NCBI GenBank assembly: GCA_034440615.1
Contig: JAOTOM010004951.1
Coordinates: 77,501-141,500 of the forward strand
DNA: 64,000 bases
Reading direction: 5' to 3'
Source: Ashinkailepas kermadecensis
Taxonomy: Eukaryota; Arthropoda; Thecostraca; Neolepadidae
Numbering within the stretch: the stretch's first letter is position 1; the number at the start of each line of letters is the position of its first letter. A program made the translations under genes and the position numbers. Below are positions 11,830-24,007 of this stretch, piece by piece. Under the pieces are notes generated by a model. It searched no databases, was not told where the DNA came from, and was given only the letters and a program-made list of their open reading frames with translations.

Positions 11830-13370
11830 GCATAGGTTTATATTTCTTGATATGTATAAACATGTAGGTATGCATTAGCTAATGCAGTTTGCAGCGAGTA
11901 CGCGGGCACTTCAGCGCCTGACTGCTGCCAACCAAAGCCATGTCACACCTGCTGGGCAATGGCAAACGTGACAAGACAATGTGCTGTTCTTGTTGCTGTA
12001 CCACATCAGGCATCTACCCATAAAATTATTTCGACGGAAGCAACTTAAGCTGTGGAGCTGAAGCCTAGGAAGTTCTGAACAAAATATGTGATTTAAGTAA
12101 CCGAAAAACAAAAATGTTGCCCTTCGCAGACTGGGATTTTTTCCTGTCGATTTGCTATACGAAACGTCGCAAGTACATTTTTCTGCTCCAGGATACTGCC
12201 AGCAGGTCCAACATGTTGGAAGGAGTCATTGCTCCCCGACCAGTCACTGGTTGGACTTTTATTCCTTTTAATGATATAGTCAGCCTCTTCATGTCATTAA
12301 TATAATTGTTCAACATGAATTGGCCACAGGGAGTACAATGCTGATCATGTAATGCGGAAATACGTGAGTCATTCTATGTCAGCCTCATTTACCTGGCCAT
12401 TTTCACAAATTTCGCAACTGAGCTTCAGAAGCACAAGTCTTCTAAATGACATTATATCGCTTAAACCATAGAAGATGAGGACAATTTTTGTTTAACACTT
12501 TCACTGAGCTAACGTATACATTTTGACAAGTATCTGCTACTCTTCACAGGCATGCTCTTGATATTATCGTATGAGCATTCTGCCTTGCCACCATCAATGG
12601 ACATTATCGATATCCGTTTATGTAGTGGTTAGGTCTTTATCCTCATTAGTTCGCCCGATTCAGTCATCTAATGTACTCCTTTCAACGCAAAAACCAGCCA
12701 TCAATAAGGGCATAAGTGTCCCTTCCTACTTTTGATGAATTGCATTAGCTGACGTGTCCCTTTATCTGGATCGCATAGAGCACTGCCCGTCCGAATCCGG
12801 TCCCATAAGGTGGCCAACCAATCCGCTCCGAGGTATTATACCGGCAATCCTGATGGTTCGCGTGGGAGACTTCCACCTACCGGGTCCTGAAGCACACTCG
12901 GGAACGGCTCGCTATCCGACTTCCGACGTCGCTTCACCCATCCCAAATCAGACGGCAAAGTGGACCCGATCTCCTGCCGGCGATTCTGCGGCCGGACGCG
13001 GCCGACACTGGCCGCTGCTGGATGTTTCGGTTGGCTACTCCGCCGGTCCGTCGCCCACCTCGGGGTCGGCGCGGCGCCCGGCCCGGCCACGACACCGGGA
13101 CGCGTTCGGCGCGCGCTTGATCCTGTCCGGATCAACCTGTCCTGTCCGGTCGCCGGGCCGGCTCGCGCGTCCGCAGATGAAAGGCGCCGCGGCGGCTTGT
13201 CCGCGGGCTCCGCACTGCGGCCCATTGTTTTTGCTCGCGGCGCGGCGCGGCCGGCGACAGGTCGCCACGGCGCCGGCTAAGTGGCCGGCGTTTCTGGGGT
13301 AAACCGGCCGGCATTAGCGGGCCGGCCACCCTCCGCCGGCGCTCGGCCGTGCGTCTCGCCTCGTGACGCG
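11829..13370. other. Intergenic; CpG-rich at 12,950-13,370
   Basis: AT-rich to 12,740, then increasingly GC- and CpG-rich up to the 45-bp array. No recognisable exon. The open frame on + from 12,754 has no family resemblance. Confidence 0.35.
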
Positions 13371-14146
13371 GCGTGCGGCCGCGTGACACTGGGTGGCACG
13401 AGACGGCTGCCCTGCCCATGCGGCCGCGTGACACTGGGTAGCACGAGACGGCTGCCCTGCCCGTGCGGCCGCGTGACACTGGGTAGCACGAGACGGCTGC
13501 CCTGCCCGTGCGGCCGCGTGACACTGGGTGGCACGAGACGGCTGCCCTGCCCGTGCGGCCGCGTGACACTGGGTAGCACGAGACGGCTGCCCTGCCCGTG
13601 CGGCCGCGTGACACTGGGTAGCACGAGACGGCTGCCCTGCCCGTGCGGCCGCGTGACACTGGGTAGCACGAGACGGCTGCCCTGCCCGTGCGGCCGCGTG
13701 ACACTGGGTGGCACGAGACGGCTGCCCTGCCCGTGCGGCCGCGTGACACTGGGTGGCACGAGACGGCTGCCCTGCCCGTGCGGCCGCGTGACACTGGGTA
13801 GCACGAGACGGCTGCCCTGCCCGTGCGGCCGCGTGACACTGGGTGGCACGAGACGGCTGCCCTGCCCGTGCGGCCGCGTGACACTGGGTAGCACGAGACA
13901 GCTGCCCTGCCCGTGCGGCCGCGTGACACTGGGTGGCACGAGACGGCTGCCCTGCCCGTGCGGCCGCGTGACACTGGGTGGCACGAGACGGCTGCCCTGC
14001 CCGTGCGGCCGCGTGACACTGGGTGGCACGAGACGGCTGCCCTGCCCGTGCGGCCGCGTGACACTGGGTGGCACGAGACGGCTGCCCTGCCCGTGCGGCC
14101 GCGTGACACTGGGTGGCACGAGACGGCTGCCCTGCCCGTGCGGCCG
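13371..14146. repeat. 45-bp minisatellite, about 17 near-identical copies
   Basis: The unit starts GCGGCCGCGTGACACTGGGT and continues GGCACGAGACGGCTGCCCTG plus CCCGT, 45 bp in total. Each copy contains an intact GCGGCCGC (NotI) octamer. Variation is almost entirely GGGTGGC versus GGGTAGC. Both strands are open throughout because 45 is a multiple of three. The low divergence implies recent expansion or homogenisation. Confidence 0.95.
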
Positions 14147-14350
14147 TTCGTCAGCCTTTCCTCCCGGGCAGGTGTCAGCACGTACGTGTTATTTGGCCTC
14201 GTTCTCGATCGGCGGAGAAGACTTGTGCGCACCGCGCCATCGATTTTTCGGAACCCTGTCAGCATGAACGTGTGCACCATCAACAGATACTCTGCATAAG
14301 CCCGGCGAATATCCGCAACATATGCATTCTCAGTTGCTGCATAGTTCGAA

Positions 14351-14383
14351 TCTGGAAGACAGCCTCTGTGGCTGTCTTCCAGA
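14351..14383. repeat. Perfect 14-bp hairpin
   Basis: TCTGGAAGACAGCC and its exact reverse complement are separated by the 5-base loop TCTGT. Nothing nearby identifies it as a terminator or a transposon end. Confidence 0.8.
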
Positions 14384-14762
14384 TAGAGACGTTTGGAATG
14401 GGTTGTCCCTCCAATGTCCAATCTGCTTAAATATTTAGCTCACAATTGGCTAGATGACGTTTTCTTCGAATAAATGCACTACGTATTTAAACCAGTAGTG
14501 ATTGGCGTCCTAGCTGAACGCTATCGATTGGGGATGGGTAAATATTTCCCCCTAGATATCTCTGAAATCAATAAATCGATTTAAATTATCAATGTTCATT
14601 CGAAAGGTCTCATCACGGCGACTTCAAACATATGTACAAATCAGACACAGGTGAAAGGTCAGGTCTGAGGTCATGCTAAGGATTAGAACGGCCTGCGTTT
14701 TCGTTAGATGGTATAGAAATCCGGGAACTTGAATGATGAAGTATGGACCTGATTTCTGGAAG

Positions 14763-14765
<3 letters not shown>

Positions 14766-14806
<41 letters not shown>
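14766..14806. repeat. (TA)n microsatellite
   Basis: About 20 TA dinucleotides, followed by a short TAGA-rich stretch. Confidence 0.95.
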
Positions 14807-14810
<4 letters not shown>

Positions 14811-14829
14811 TAGATAGACAGATAGAGGT

Positions 14830-17190
14830 AATACATAAGTACGATGCCGATCTAAGCATTGGGGCGGGTCGTGGGCAGGCCATCCCAGGTCAACATATTT
14901 CGCATCAAGTTGTTATCATCGGGCACATGTTTTTATACCTATTTTGCTGGGCCAATTCGATGTAAGTGTTCTAGTTAGTCCCGAAGGTCGCATCGGATCA
15001 AAGACGAGATGAAAGGCCCGATGACATTTTTTCCCGAGTTGGCTTGATCCATTGAGGCATGAAGGTAACTCTAGGTAAAAGTGAGGTATGCATATCCATG
15101 CCTATGTATGCATATATAGCGGATATCTGTGTCTTGCATAGTGGGTGTATTTCTGGGTGGGTTCAAATGGTTCGAAATGTTTATGGCGACACCATTGGCT
15201 TAAGAGGATGCTGATGCTTTTCTTCATGTTCTTCTGATGAGTAGTACATGCTGATTCGCGACTACTTGTAATCTACAATAGCGTTTTTGTTGTTGTTGCC
15301 AATAGTGCTACAATTTATCGCTATAACTGGAATTAGACGTGCAAAATGTAAGAGATATAAGCCAAGGGCAGGCAGAATTAAGACTTAATGGACAAGAGCG
15401 TTTTGTCCATTACTATCGCGAGGAAGTCAATTTAGATATACGGTATCGTCGGTGCAAGTGTAGGTTCACAAAGTGCTATTGCTTTCAGTTCATGCTAATT
15501 ACTACATTGTTAAGCCTGGGCATTGGAGTCCATTTTTCTCACCTTTAATTGGCGCTATTTCCGTCTTCCTTCCAGGAATCTCATTACAGCGCAAAGTAGT
15601 CGGAGTGTTTTTTTTTGTGGCCGCTGGATCGAATCCAGTTGGTTTTCTACAGGGGTGAAGGCGTCTAGAGATAATTCTTTTGTCGTAATTCCCAAGTTGT
15701 GTCATTATATGTACCTTAGGATCGTTGTCTATTCATTCACGTATTTGGACTGTATCAGAAGCACATAAATGCTCCAGTTTTGTCCAGGCGTTTGCAAGAA
15801 ATGATTACATTAGCCAATTTGGCAAGGCCTGTTGCAAAAATCCGTCTCATAAAACCACCCAAGCATGCTATGGAAGCATTCCGAAACCAAACACATTAAA
15901 ATGGTAGACCTTCGATGCGAACAAGCATTTCGAAGCACCACATCGTAGTGGTCACCACTGTAACGTTTTGTTTCCATTGGTTATTTATGTGTCCCATAAA
16001 TGTAGTAATCCCTCGCTTTCCCTGCATGGTCTGCTAGCCTTCGCACCTGCAGGCCAGTGGCCACCAGGTCGCCGTCCGCTAAGACAAAGTCTCGAGATTA
16101 AGCCAGCGTATTTCGTGTTACGATACGAATCCAGTAGTGTCACATTTTGTATGTGATGTCTCAGAATCCGCCAACCAATGGCTTTTCATGACAGGTCAAA
16201 GGTCGAATTGTCCCGAAGTCGTGGATATCGGCAACCTGAAATGGGTCGTGCACCAAGTTTATTTCAGGCACAGCCATGCAGTGAACACCAGGTGTAGTTC
16301 GGGCTCGTATCAGTCTATCTGTATCTAATTAAACCTCGTAATGAATGTAGGTCAGGCCAGGTCAGGTCACGCCCTCACAATTCATACCGAACGTGATATA
16401 TTCAGCTTCGGTGGCGTCCACCGCCTCGGGTGGTGTTCACCACCCCGGGTGGACGTCCCCTCCCCCATGAAAATTCCTGGATCCGCCTCTATGTGAAAGC
16501 ACCTCTCAGTGGAATGAAGTAGGTACATGCAACTAAAACCGAGAACAAGGTGTTCAATTGTATTCAATACATTTGTAATAAAACACATTATGAGTGATGA
16601 AGTATTCCTGTTGTTTATTTCGGTCGCACACGAGACATCGTGCCAATACATTTTGTGTTCCTGATACTGCTGTCGAGTAACGTATGTTGCTTGATAAGTG
16701 AGAGCTGATCGTGTGCCTACACGACGAACAGAACGCTAATGCCATACATTGATGCGGTAGCTTATCTGTCTTCATGTGCGCACGCGTTCTGCGGCAGCCA
16801 ACCATACACAATATTGCAAAGCAATTTTGAATCTCCGCAATTGTCCTAACGCCCCCGTTTTCCAGAATCTCTGGGTTTTCAGGGAGCCATAGCTGTGATG
16901 CAAACATCATGCTATCGATGAGATGTGCGTGGAACTCGGTCGTCTCATAGTGACTGAAGGTGAGCACAGTTTGTCGTGGAACTCGCCCAGAAAATTCCCC
17001 GTCTCGGTGACGGACAGCTTCGTCAGCTGACGTTCGCACTGCTTCACCAGCGCCAAAGCTCGTGGCTGCCGAAGCTCGGCTGGCTTCTGACACTGAGAGC
17101 CGTCGCCACGGCAACAGTTTCACCTCTCGCGTCCGCCTCCAATCTGTCATTGTCTCAGTGTAACTATACGCTGACGAGCTGTCCACCTGC
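14830..17190. other. Intergenic, no gene recognised
   Basis: Mixed sequence without a supportable gene. Near 16,400-16,495 there is a remnant ending TGGATCCGCCTCT, the same type of end seen on DNA elements elsewhere in this window, so a degraded transposon end is likely there. Confidence 0.35.
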
Positions 17191-17559
17191 CATTGGTCCG
17201 GCTCGGCGCGTGTGAAGCCCGGTGCGCGTGCGATCTGGCGGCCGCGTGTGGCGCGCTTTCTCGGCTGACTGGGCCGCCCGTTAGACCGCCGGCCGGGGAC
17301 GCCCCGCCCCGTGGGGGAGGGGGGGGGGGGCGGGTCCGCTGGGTGGCTGGACTGGCCTCCGGGACGGCGACGTCCGCCGGTTCAGAGACGCGTCTGAGCC
17401 GGCCCGGCTCGGGTGTCGACTGAGGTGTGCCAGCCGGCCAGAGCTGTCGAGACCGTGCCTGCCGTGCCTACCGTGCCTGCTGTGCCTACCGAACGCCAGC
17501 AGCCGAGACACTGCGCCAGAGCCACACCTCCGCAGCGCCGGCTACTGCCGAGACGGTAC

Positions 17560-18030
17560 TGAAGCTGTGCTTCTGCAACATCAGCACCGGCAGAGCAGCG
17601 GCTGGCAGATAATCGGCAGTGAGACCGCGCCTCCGCAGCATAGGTACCCAAAGAACAACTGGTCGACAGGAGACACCGAGACCGCGCCTCCGCATCAGTC
17701 TCTGGGTGCCACATCTCCAGAGAATCAGCCGATTGAGAAGAGAGAAGAGGCACTGAGACCGCGCTTCCGCATCAGCCGCTGGGTACCGCATCTCCAGAGC
17801 ATCAGCCGGTTTGGAGGTGGCACTGAGACCGCGCCTCTCCATTAGTCTCTGGGTGCCGCATCTCCAGAGCATCAGCCGGTTTGGAGGTGGCACTGAGACC
17901 GCGCCTCTCCATCAGCGCTGGATACCGCATCTCCAGAGCATCAGCCGGTTTGGAGGTGGCACTGAGACCGCGCCTCTCCATTAGTCTCTGGGTGCCGCAT
18001 CTCCAGAGCATCAGCCGACTGGGAGGCAGC
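17560..18030. repeat. 69-70-bp tandem repeat, degenerate on the left
   Basis: Units begin CACTGAGACCGCGCCTCTCC and end CAGCCGGTTTGGAGGTGG. Clear starts lie at 17,751, 17,821, 17,891 and 17,960 (spacing 70, 70, 69). Progressively diverged units lead in from about 17,560. The array sits in a CpG-rich stretch (17,200-18,430). Confidence 0.85.
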
Positions 18031-18238
18031 GCTGAGATCTTGCCGACTGTCGTCATCAGGCCGACTGTCGCCATCAGGCCGACTGTCGCCGGCCGGAACG
18101 GAGCGCACGTGCGCCAAGCTTCCCGCACCTTGCGAGCCAATCGCCCGCTGCGATGGTTCCGGCGGCAGCGCCGTCGGAACGCTGACGACCGTCGCGAGCC
18201 CAGCCGACACCCGGTGGCCGAAGGACGGAGTCGGAGCG

Positions 18239-18488
18239 GTGCTCGAGTGGACCGAGCCGGATCAAGATCGTCGGCGGCCGGCAGAAGCAGCTGGGCGTCG
18301 GGGCGCAGCTGGAGGGCGTCGTCGCCTGCCGGGTGACTGGCCGCCGGTCAGGCTGGAGGGGCGCGTGTACGCCCCCTGGTGGGAGGCGTACGCACGCTGG
18401 TCGAGCATGGTGCACCAGCAGGGCCGCGGCACCAAGCTCGCCTCTGTCATACGCAAGATTCAGGCGTCACTCCGCACTGGAACGGCAC
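18239..18488 (+). CDS. Possible upstream exon of the zinc-finger gene (tentative)
   Basis: A GC-rich frame, open for some distance upstream, ends at a good donor (GGCAC|GTAAGC at 18,488/18,489). It leaves one base of a split codon. The next confirmed zinc-finger exon (23,826) needs exactly one base, so the phases fit. The encoded segment includes YAPWWEAYARWSSMVHQQGR and a KLASVIRKIQASL stretch, which I do not recognise. The left edge is arbitrary: no acceptor or certain start codon is identified, and the only in-frame ATG is near 18,410. Phase agreement alone happens by chance one time in three, so this is a hypothesis. The real first exons may lie elsewhere or outside the window. Confidence 0.25.
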
Positions 18489-21400
18489 GTAAGCACTGCT
18501 GGCGGGCTCCGAATGTCGAGTTCTGTCCTGCGCTTGACCCTCTGGCTTGTCGGTGCGTTCCGAAAGCCGAATGCATTGGCCATTTTAGGCGACATCGTGC
18601 TCCTTCACACCATCTATATTTCGCTTGTCTTTCTTTATATCAGAGACATTAAATCTCTGCAGCCAAAGCGGTCCTGTGGAGGTCATGTGATACCCACGAT
18701 ATGCCACTGCACTGATGCATGAGGTCACTGTCACTCTAGCTCCGTGACAAGCTCCGAAAAATCCATCAAAGTGATGGCCTTTGACTTAGTTTGCATTCAC
18801 TACACCTAGTCAAAGGGTGGGCGAAAGCCTCCGCATAGCGCGTGTGTAGCAAAGTGTAATTAGTTTGAAGAAAGCGTTTGAGACGTGATTCTGAAGTTTT
18901 CGGCTGCAATCGTTTATCTCACATTCTGCTATCATTTATGTTCGAGTCTTCATATGTAATTCCTAGGGGCACATGCTCCGATCACATAGCATGCTAGTAT
19001 TATCACGTGCAATTTAAGGCATTTTTATTGCTATTTATATACTGCAATTCATCACTAAGTACATTTCCGTAACTATTGCGTTGAGATATCCGATTTACAA
19101 ATATAATGCGATCGGTATGTTTCCTAAGGGTTTTTCCTCGATTGTATACTGTTCACCTGTCACATTGTTACAGGTACGCCAAGCATCAATAGAATACTAC
19201 ACATAGATGTTCGCTACAGTATCGTACGGTGCTAATGAAAAAGCTGTATAGACAGATGATCGTAGATGGTCTAAAACGCCATGGAAAATATTGCTGATAT
19301 GTACAGATGTGGTGTTTTGAGCGCTTCACTTAAGCTTCTGCTTACAATTGCAACAGAAGAAAACAAATGTGATAAGCAGGAAAATATTTCCGTTTTTTGG
19401 TAAACAAGCAATCATTAGGCAAAATGCCGTAGGTCAGGCGCGCATATTCATAATCATAGATGATTGCAGAGACTTCCATATCCATATAACAATGAGGCGT
19501 TTCAGATCAGAAATGCCAGATCTCACCAGTAGTGAGATCTGGAAACTTTGCAGATTAAAATAAAACTTTCAGCTGAAGAACTCCGGCCCGCGATGGTTCG
19601 CAGAATACTTTATGTTTCCTTGCTGGAGCTCAGAACGGGGTGCATTTCAAATTATTGCGTTCCGAGAGTTATTTCAGGCAAGGGATGCAGGCGTACTGGC
19701 ACATCTATGGATAATGACGTCAACGAAGCCTCATCTTTCCATATGACCAACCCAAACTGAAGTTTGGTTGGTGCAACCAACCATATTGCATGTCATGGTC
19801 CCCCCTCCATCTTGTGCATACATTGTCATGGTTGTTTTTTTGTGATAGTGACAGTTGGCGTGAAGCCCATCGGATCCGGGATCGTCCCTGGCAAGTCGAT
19901 AGCCGTCAGATCACGCCCAGGGTCGAGGTCCCGCCGTCAGGTCCCGCCGTCAGGTCACGCCCTAGGTCGAGGTCCCACCGCGGGACGTGCTAACAATTCG
20001 CCGCCCCACTTTTCCGTCATTGAATAATTATTTTATATCAGTCATTCATTGCTTCCTCGTAGTGCATCTCAGAGACACAGAGTGGCAATAGCCATGGCAG
20101 TCGCTGTTCAGTGCATGGACGCGTATGGCTATCCGCCATTCAAGATCAACACCTCCTCTCAGTGTTTCTCAGAGGGAAAAAGGCGGAGGCCTGTCAGCAG
20201 ACTTCTTCTTCTGTTGATAACCTCATAACTACAAGGAGGGCAGCCGCCATGTGGTGCCGTGTCGGGCGTAACCTAGCTGGCTGGCTTGCTCGTCTCCCAG
20301 CCAGGTGAAGCTCTGTTGGTGGTCACACATCGATGACCAGTGTACTTGCACTATGATAGACACCTCAACTGCAACTGGCGCTCCGATACGTTTGCAGACC
20401 GGTCACGCCACTCACCACGTGACACCACGTGACTCAGTTCACTACTGTTGTCTCGGTGTCCGCGTTATCTTCAGTGATGTTGGAAGACACTTTCATTCTG
20501 GAGAAATGTGAGCACAGGGAATTGCGCCTGTTTGGTGCTAGAGGCTGGTATAATTGAGATGCACTTGGTGAGTTTAGATTGCTTCGGTATGGATGGTTCT
20601 TCCCAGAAAGGGAAAACTGTGCTCTCCCTCTGTTTACACATTCACGCTGAGCTCGAGATGACCGCAAAACAGCACTTGGAAACACCAACCGTATTTTTTT
20701 TATCAAATGGCAACGACAACATTGTGTATTAGAAGGACAACTCAGAACAGGCATAATGTAGCTGATGGTCTATTCTGCAGCACGGTAAACACATTGATCA
20801 CTAATTACGAGCGAGGGTGAAGCCCGAGCGAGTACTCCCGTGTACAATTTACACACCACCAAATGTCTACTGAGCAACGCGTCCTTGCCAGATCGGCGAC
20901 ATTTTAAAACCATGATAACTGTCGTGCTGCACTGCCTCAAGATCAAATCATTTCCCTGATGTATGAACATGGGTTCCTTTTTTACCAACTTTCGTCCCAA
21001 TATTCCATCCGAAGAGCGAAACAGCTTGACTGAGTATAAACCCCCATTCATTTACTCCGAAGTGCTCAGGACGTTCAGAGAAATAATTTATCGTGCACTC
21101 ACAGGCGACCGTGGGGACTGGGTCACCGGTCACATGGCTATGTCTTCATTCCACGTGATCTGGACGACCCGAGGTGGGACGACTGCGTGGCCAGTGCCAG
21201 TCCGATGGAGGGCGCCGCGCTGAGCGGTTGTGTCCAACATGCACTCAGAGTACCCGTACGCTTTGCATACTTCGTGTGCACGGAACTCTTCGTCTCACAG
21301 CTTATGATGTGAGACAAAGAGTACTGTGACTAATCGTGACACCTATGTTAATTTGAAAATTCGGAAAGATGTCCTTCAGTTTAGCATACGCACACCATAT

Positions 21401-21674
21401 TCGACAGACGAACCAGATGTCGACAATATTCCAGCTAATATCGGCTGAGATAGATTGCTTTACAATGCGCCTGTTCCAAAATTTGAGGCACTATATTGGC
21501 CGCACACACATGATAGCTCTGTTTGCAGGCATAACTTCAATGTGCAAAGCTTCTGTATCTAGCCTTGCAGTGTCACCGCGTGCCTGACTTCTAATGCACA
21601 TTCGGCGAATGACTGAATCGGATGCATGCTATGAAGTCCCAAGATAAGCAATCCACGCTGTCCTTCCGTCACGC

Positions 21675-21738
21675 CGGAGACCGAGACAGCACGGTCTCTT
21701 CACAGGCGGAGACCGAGACAGCACGGTCTCTTCACAGG
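21675..21738. repeat. 32-bp direct repeat, two identical copies
   Basis: Two adjacent copies of a unit that begins CGGAGACCGAGACAGCACGG. Each copy can itself fold, because GAGACCG and CGGTCTC are complementary around an 8-base loop. Confidence 0.85.
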
Positions 21739-21926
21739 CGCACACCGTCTCCCAGATCTGCCCGCTCCGTAGTTGTTTGACTCGTAGCTGCTAGATCTTC
21801 ACAATGCGAAATAGTGAGAATCAAAGGAATCAGATCAATGAGAATCCTTCCTACTTACTGGTACACGACAACTGGTAAACAACTGGAAAGCGAGGTGCAC
21901 TCTGCAGAGCAGTGACAGGGCACGAC

Positions 21927-22070
21927 CAGACCGGAGTAACAACACGACTGTGTCCAGACCGGAGTAACAACACGACTGTGTCCAGACCGGAGTAACAACA
22001 CGACTGTGTCCAGACCGGAGTAACAACACGACTGTGTCCAGACCGGAGTAACAACACCACTGTGTCCAGA
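21927..22070. repeat. 28-bp minisatellite, about 5 copies
   Basis: Tandem copies of a unit beginning CAGACCGGAGTAACAACACG, nearly identical. The last copy has a CGACTG to CCACTG change. Confidence 0.9.
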
Positions 22071-23700
22071 TTTGCATTGACTTCTCCGGGAAGTTTTATG
22101 GCTGGATTCACAAACATATAAACGATGTGATGATGAACGTGGATGAGAATGAAGCGCGCACCTGTATTTTTGCGTGTATGGTGCATCAATTCCTCATGCG
22201 CATGTGGATATGCGCGTGGTGAATGTTGGATAGGGAAAAGCCGTTCCTCCAGCATTGAAGCTGCACTTTTTGGTTAGTAGCAAGGTCGCTACGCTATGAG
22301 GCTCCAAAACCAGCCAGTCATTAAACTGCTGCGGGGATGACGAGATGCGGGCGTCAGGAGAAAATGCCTTCTGTTGCCGTCTTTGCACATTTATAGTTGA
22401 CATTGTGTGTATGCATTAATGCATGCATGTATGTATATACATTACTGCATTCACATTATCACGTTATATGTGAATGCATTCAGTGCGGTTCCTGTCACTC
22501 ACATAACTAATACTGTGTTTCACACATGTAGTTAAACATTACTTATTTGTCCGAATAAGGCAACCAAAAGTGTTCGCCTGCAGTGGGTGTGCATATTTCT
22601 GCAGCACATCTTCGTGTCCGACGCAGAGATAATGGTGAGAGGTTGAGCATGTAGTTGCATCAGTCATGCGCGGCACAGTCACCAGCGTGGGCCACGCGTG
22701 TCGGAGACCATCAGTAGCCACACACCACCGACAAGATATGTTCTGGTTGTAACATCATGTCTAATAAACAACCCTCCTCAACCTTGGAGCGGGTGGGGTG
22801 CAAAGTTATAAAACAATCCCGCCTCTGCTCCAATAATGTGTGTCTATGTTTGGAAGCATTGGCATCAGTATGTTATCCAGCTGTCGTCGCCCATGTCAAT
22901 CGCTTGGTATGTTCAACTACTTCACGTTACAAACATTCGGCTTCCCGTAAATACCTTCAAAATATATCGCATTCCTAGTGATAGTCCAACGGCCTGCAGC
23001 TTCCTACTGGTGATAGATGCCGTGATAATATGAATCCTGACTTAAGCCCAGGTTCCATCAACGTTGATGTTCCAGCGTGTTGGTATGTTTTTTTCGTTAG
23101 CAAATATTACCTAAGCGACACGTAGAACATAACAATTTCATCGGAAAAACGGACACAAGACTGTATATCAGTATCACCACGTCGGGTCAGACACATGGCT
23201 GTACATCAGCGTCATTGCGTCGGATCGAAACTTTGATAAAATATGCATGATGCACGTGCAATTTAGATGTGATTCCCTCAGGATGACATCTCCAAACCTT
23301 AGAATAATGGGTCAATGGAATCCAGGTTTAATGTTTGAAACATACTCTCACCGTCCGTTCGTTCGTTCCCTCGTTTACCTCACATTAGTTCAACAATAAT
23401 CAGTTTTTGATACGTGCACTTCAGACTATGACGTCAGACTATCCAAAGGGAATAAAATGTGCCGAATGTGAGCAGACATACAAGTATGCAAAACTGAACC
23501 TAATAACAGGGTAAATATCACAGACACTCACAGACCCCAATGGACACACACATTCACGCTCACGGTCCATGCATCTTGGCGCACTCTACACTCATAACGT
23601 CAAAATGTCTCAAACGTACTACTGGGAGCCGGATGTGTAACTCCGCTGTAATTTACCAAACAAGAGCCTTTTTCAACGGCACGTGAACGTTAACGTCCGG

Positions 23701-23705
<5 letters not shown>

Positions 23706-23771
<66 letters not shown>
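23706..23771. repeat. (TA)n plus (GT)n microsatellite
   Basis: About 25 TA dinucleotides followed by a short TG run, ending some 55 bp upstream of the splice acceptor at 23,825. Confidence 0.95.
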
Positions 23772-23773
<2 letters not shown>

Positions 23774-23825
23774 GCTGCTGTGATTTCTTCGACACCTACA
23801 TAACAGCTATCTGTTTGGCTTTCAG

Positions 23826-24007
23826 TCGACCTGTCAACCGACACGCAGTCCACCAGCAGTGAGGTGTCCTTGACCTCTGGGTCGCCGGGGTCATCCGCCG
23901 AGCTCGACTCACTAGTGACCGTCGGCACCACCGAGGCCACCCCCTACAAGTGCTCCTTCTGCGACAATGCCTACCCTCGCCAGACTCTGATGAAGCTGCA
24001 TGAGCAG
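23826..24007 (+). CDS. ZNF423/ZNF521 (Oaz)-like zinc-finger protein, internal exon A
   Basis: The acceptor GGCTTTCAG ends at 23,825 and the donor CAG|GTGAGT lies at 24,007/24,008. The exon opens with two bases of a split codon and closes in phase 0. It encodes an acidic, Ser/Thr-rich linker followed by the first visible C2H2 finger (CSFC...LMKLHEQ). That finger lacks its last histidine here. The exon at 30,494 begins Thr-His and completes H-EQT-H, so splicing across the 6.5-kb intron is supported by the finger itself. Upstream coding sequence is missing or uncertain. Confidence 0.82.

Larger units (their letters stand above)
18490..23700. other. Gene-poor stretch, presumably intron or upstream region of the zinc-finger gene
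   Basis: No exon was recognised. It contains two small repeats listed separately (21,675 and 21,927) and a short hairpin near 22,443-22,485 (TGCATTCACAT with its complement). No transposon coding sequence was seen. Confidence 0.35.

Noticed and set aside
12140..12175. Second hammerhead motif around GAAACGTC
   Set aside because: The upstream box reads CTGTCGA, not CTGANGA, and no stem I pairing was found.
13132..14421. 429-codon minus-strand and 328-codon plus-strand frames
   Set aside because: Translation of the 45-bp array with no domain, splice or start evidence.
15600..15660. tRNA-like segment (GGATCGAATCC)
   Set aside because: A box B resemblance only. No box A, acceptor stem or anticodon arm could be assembled.
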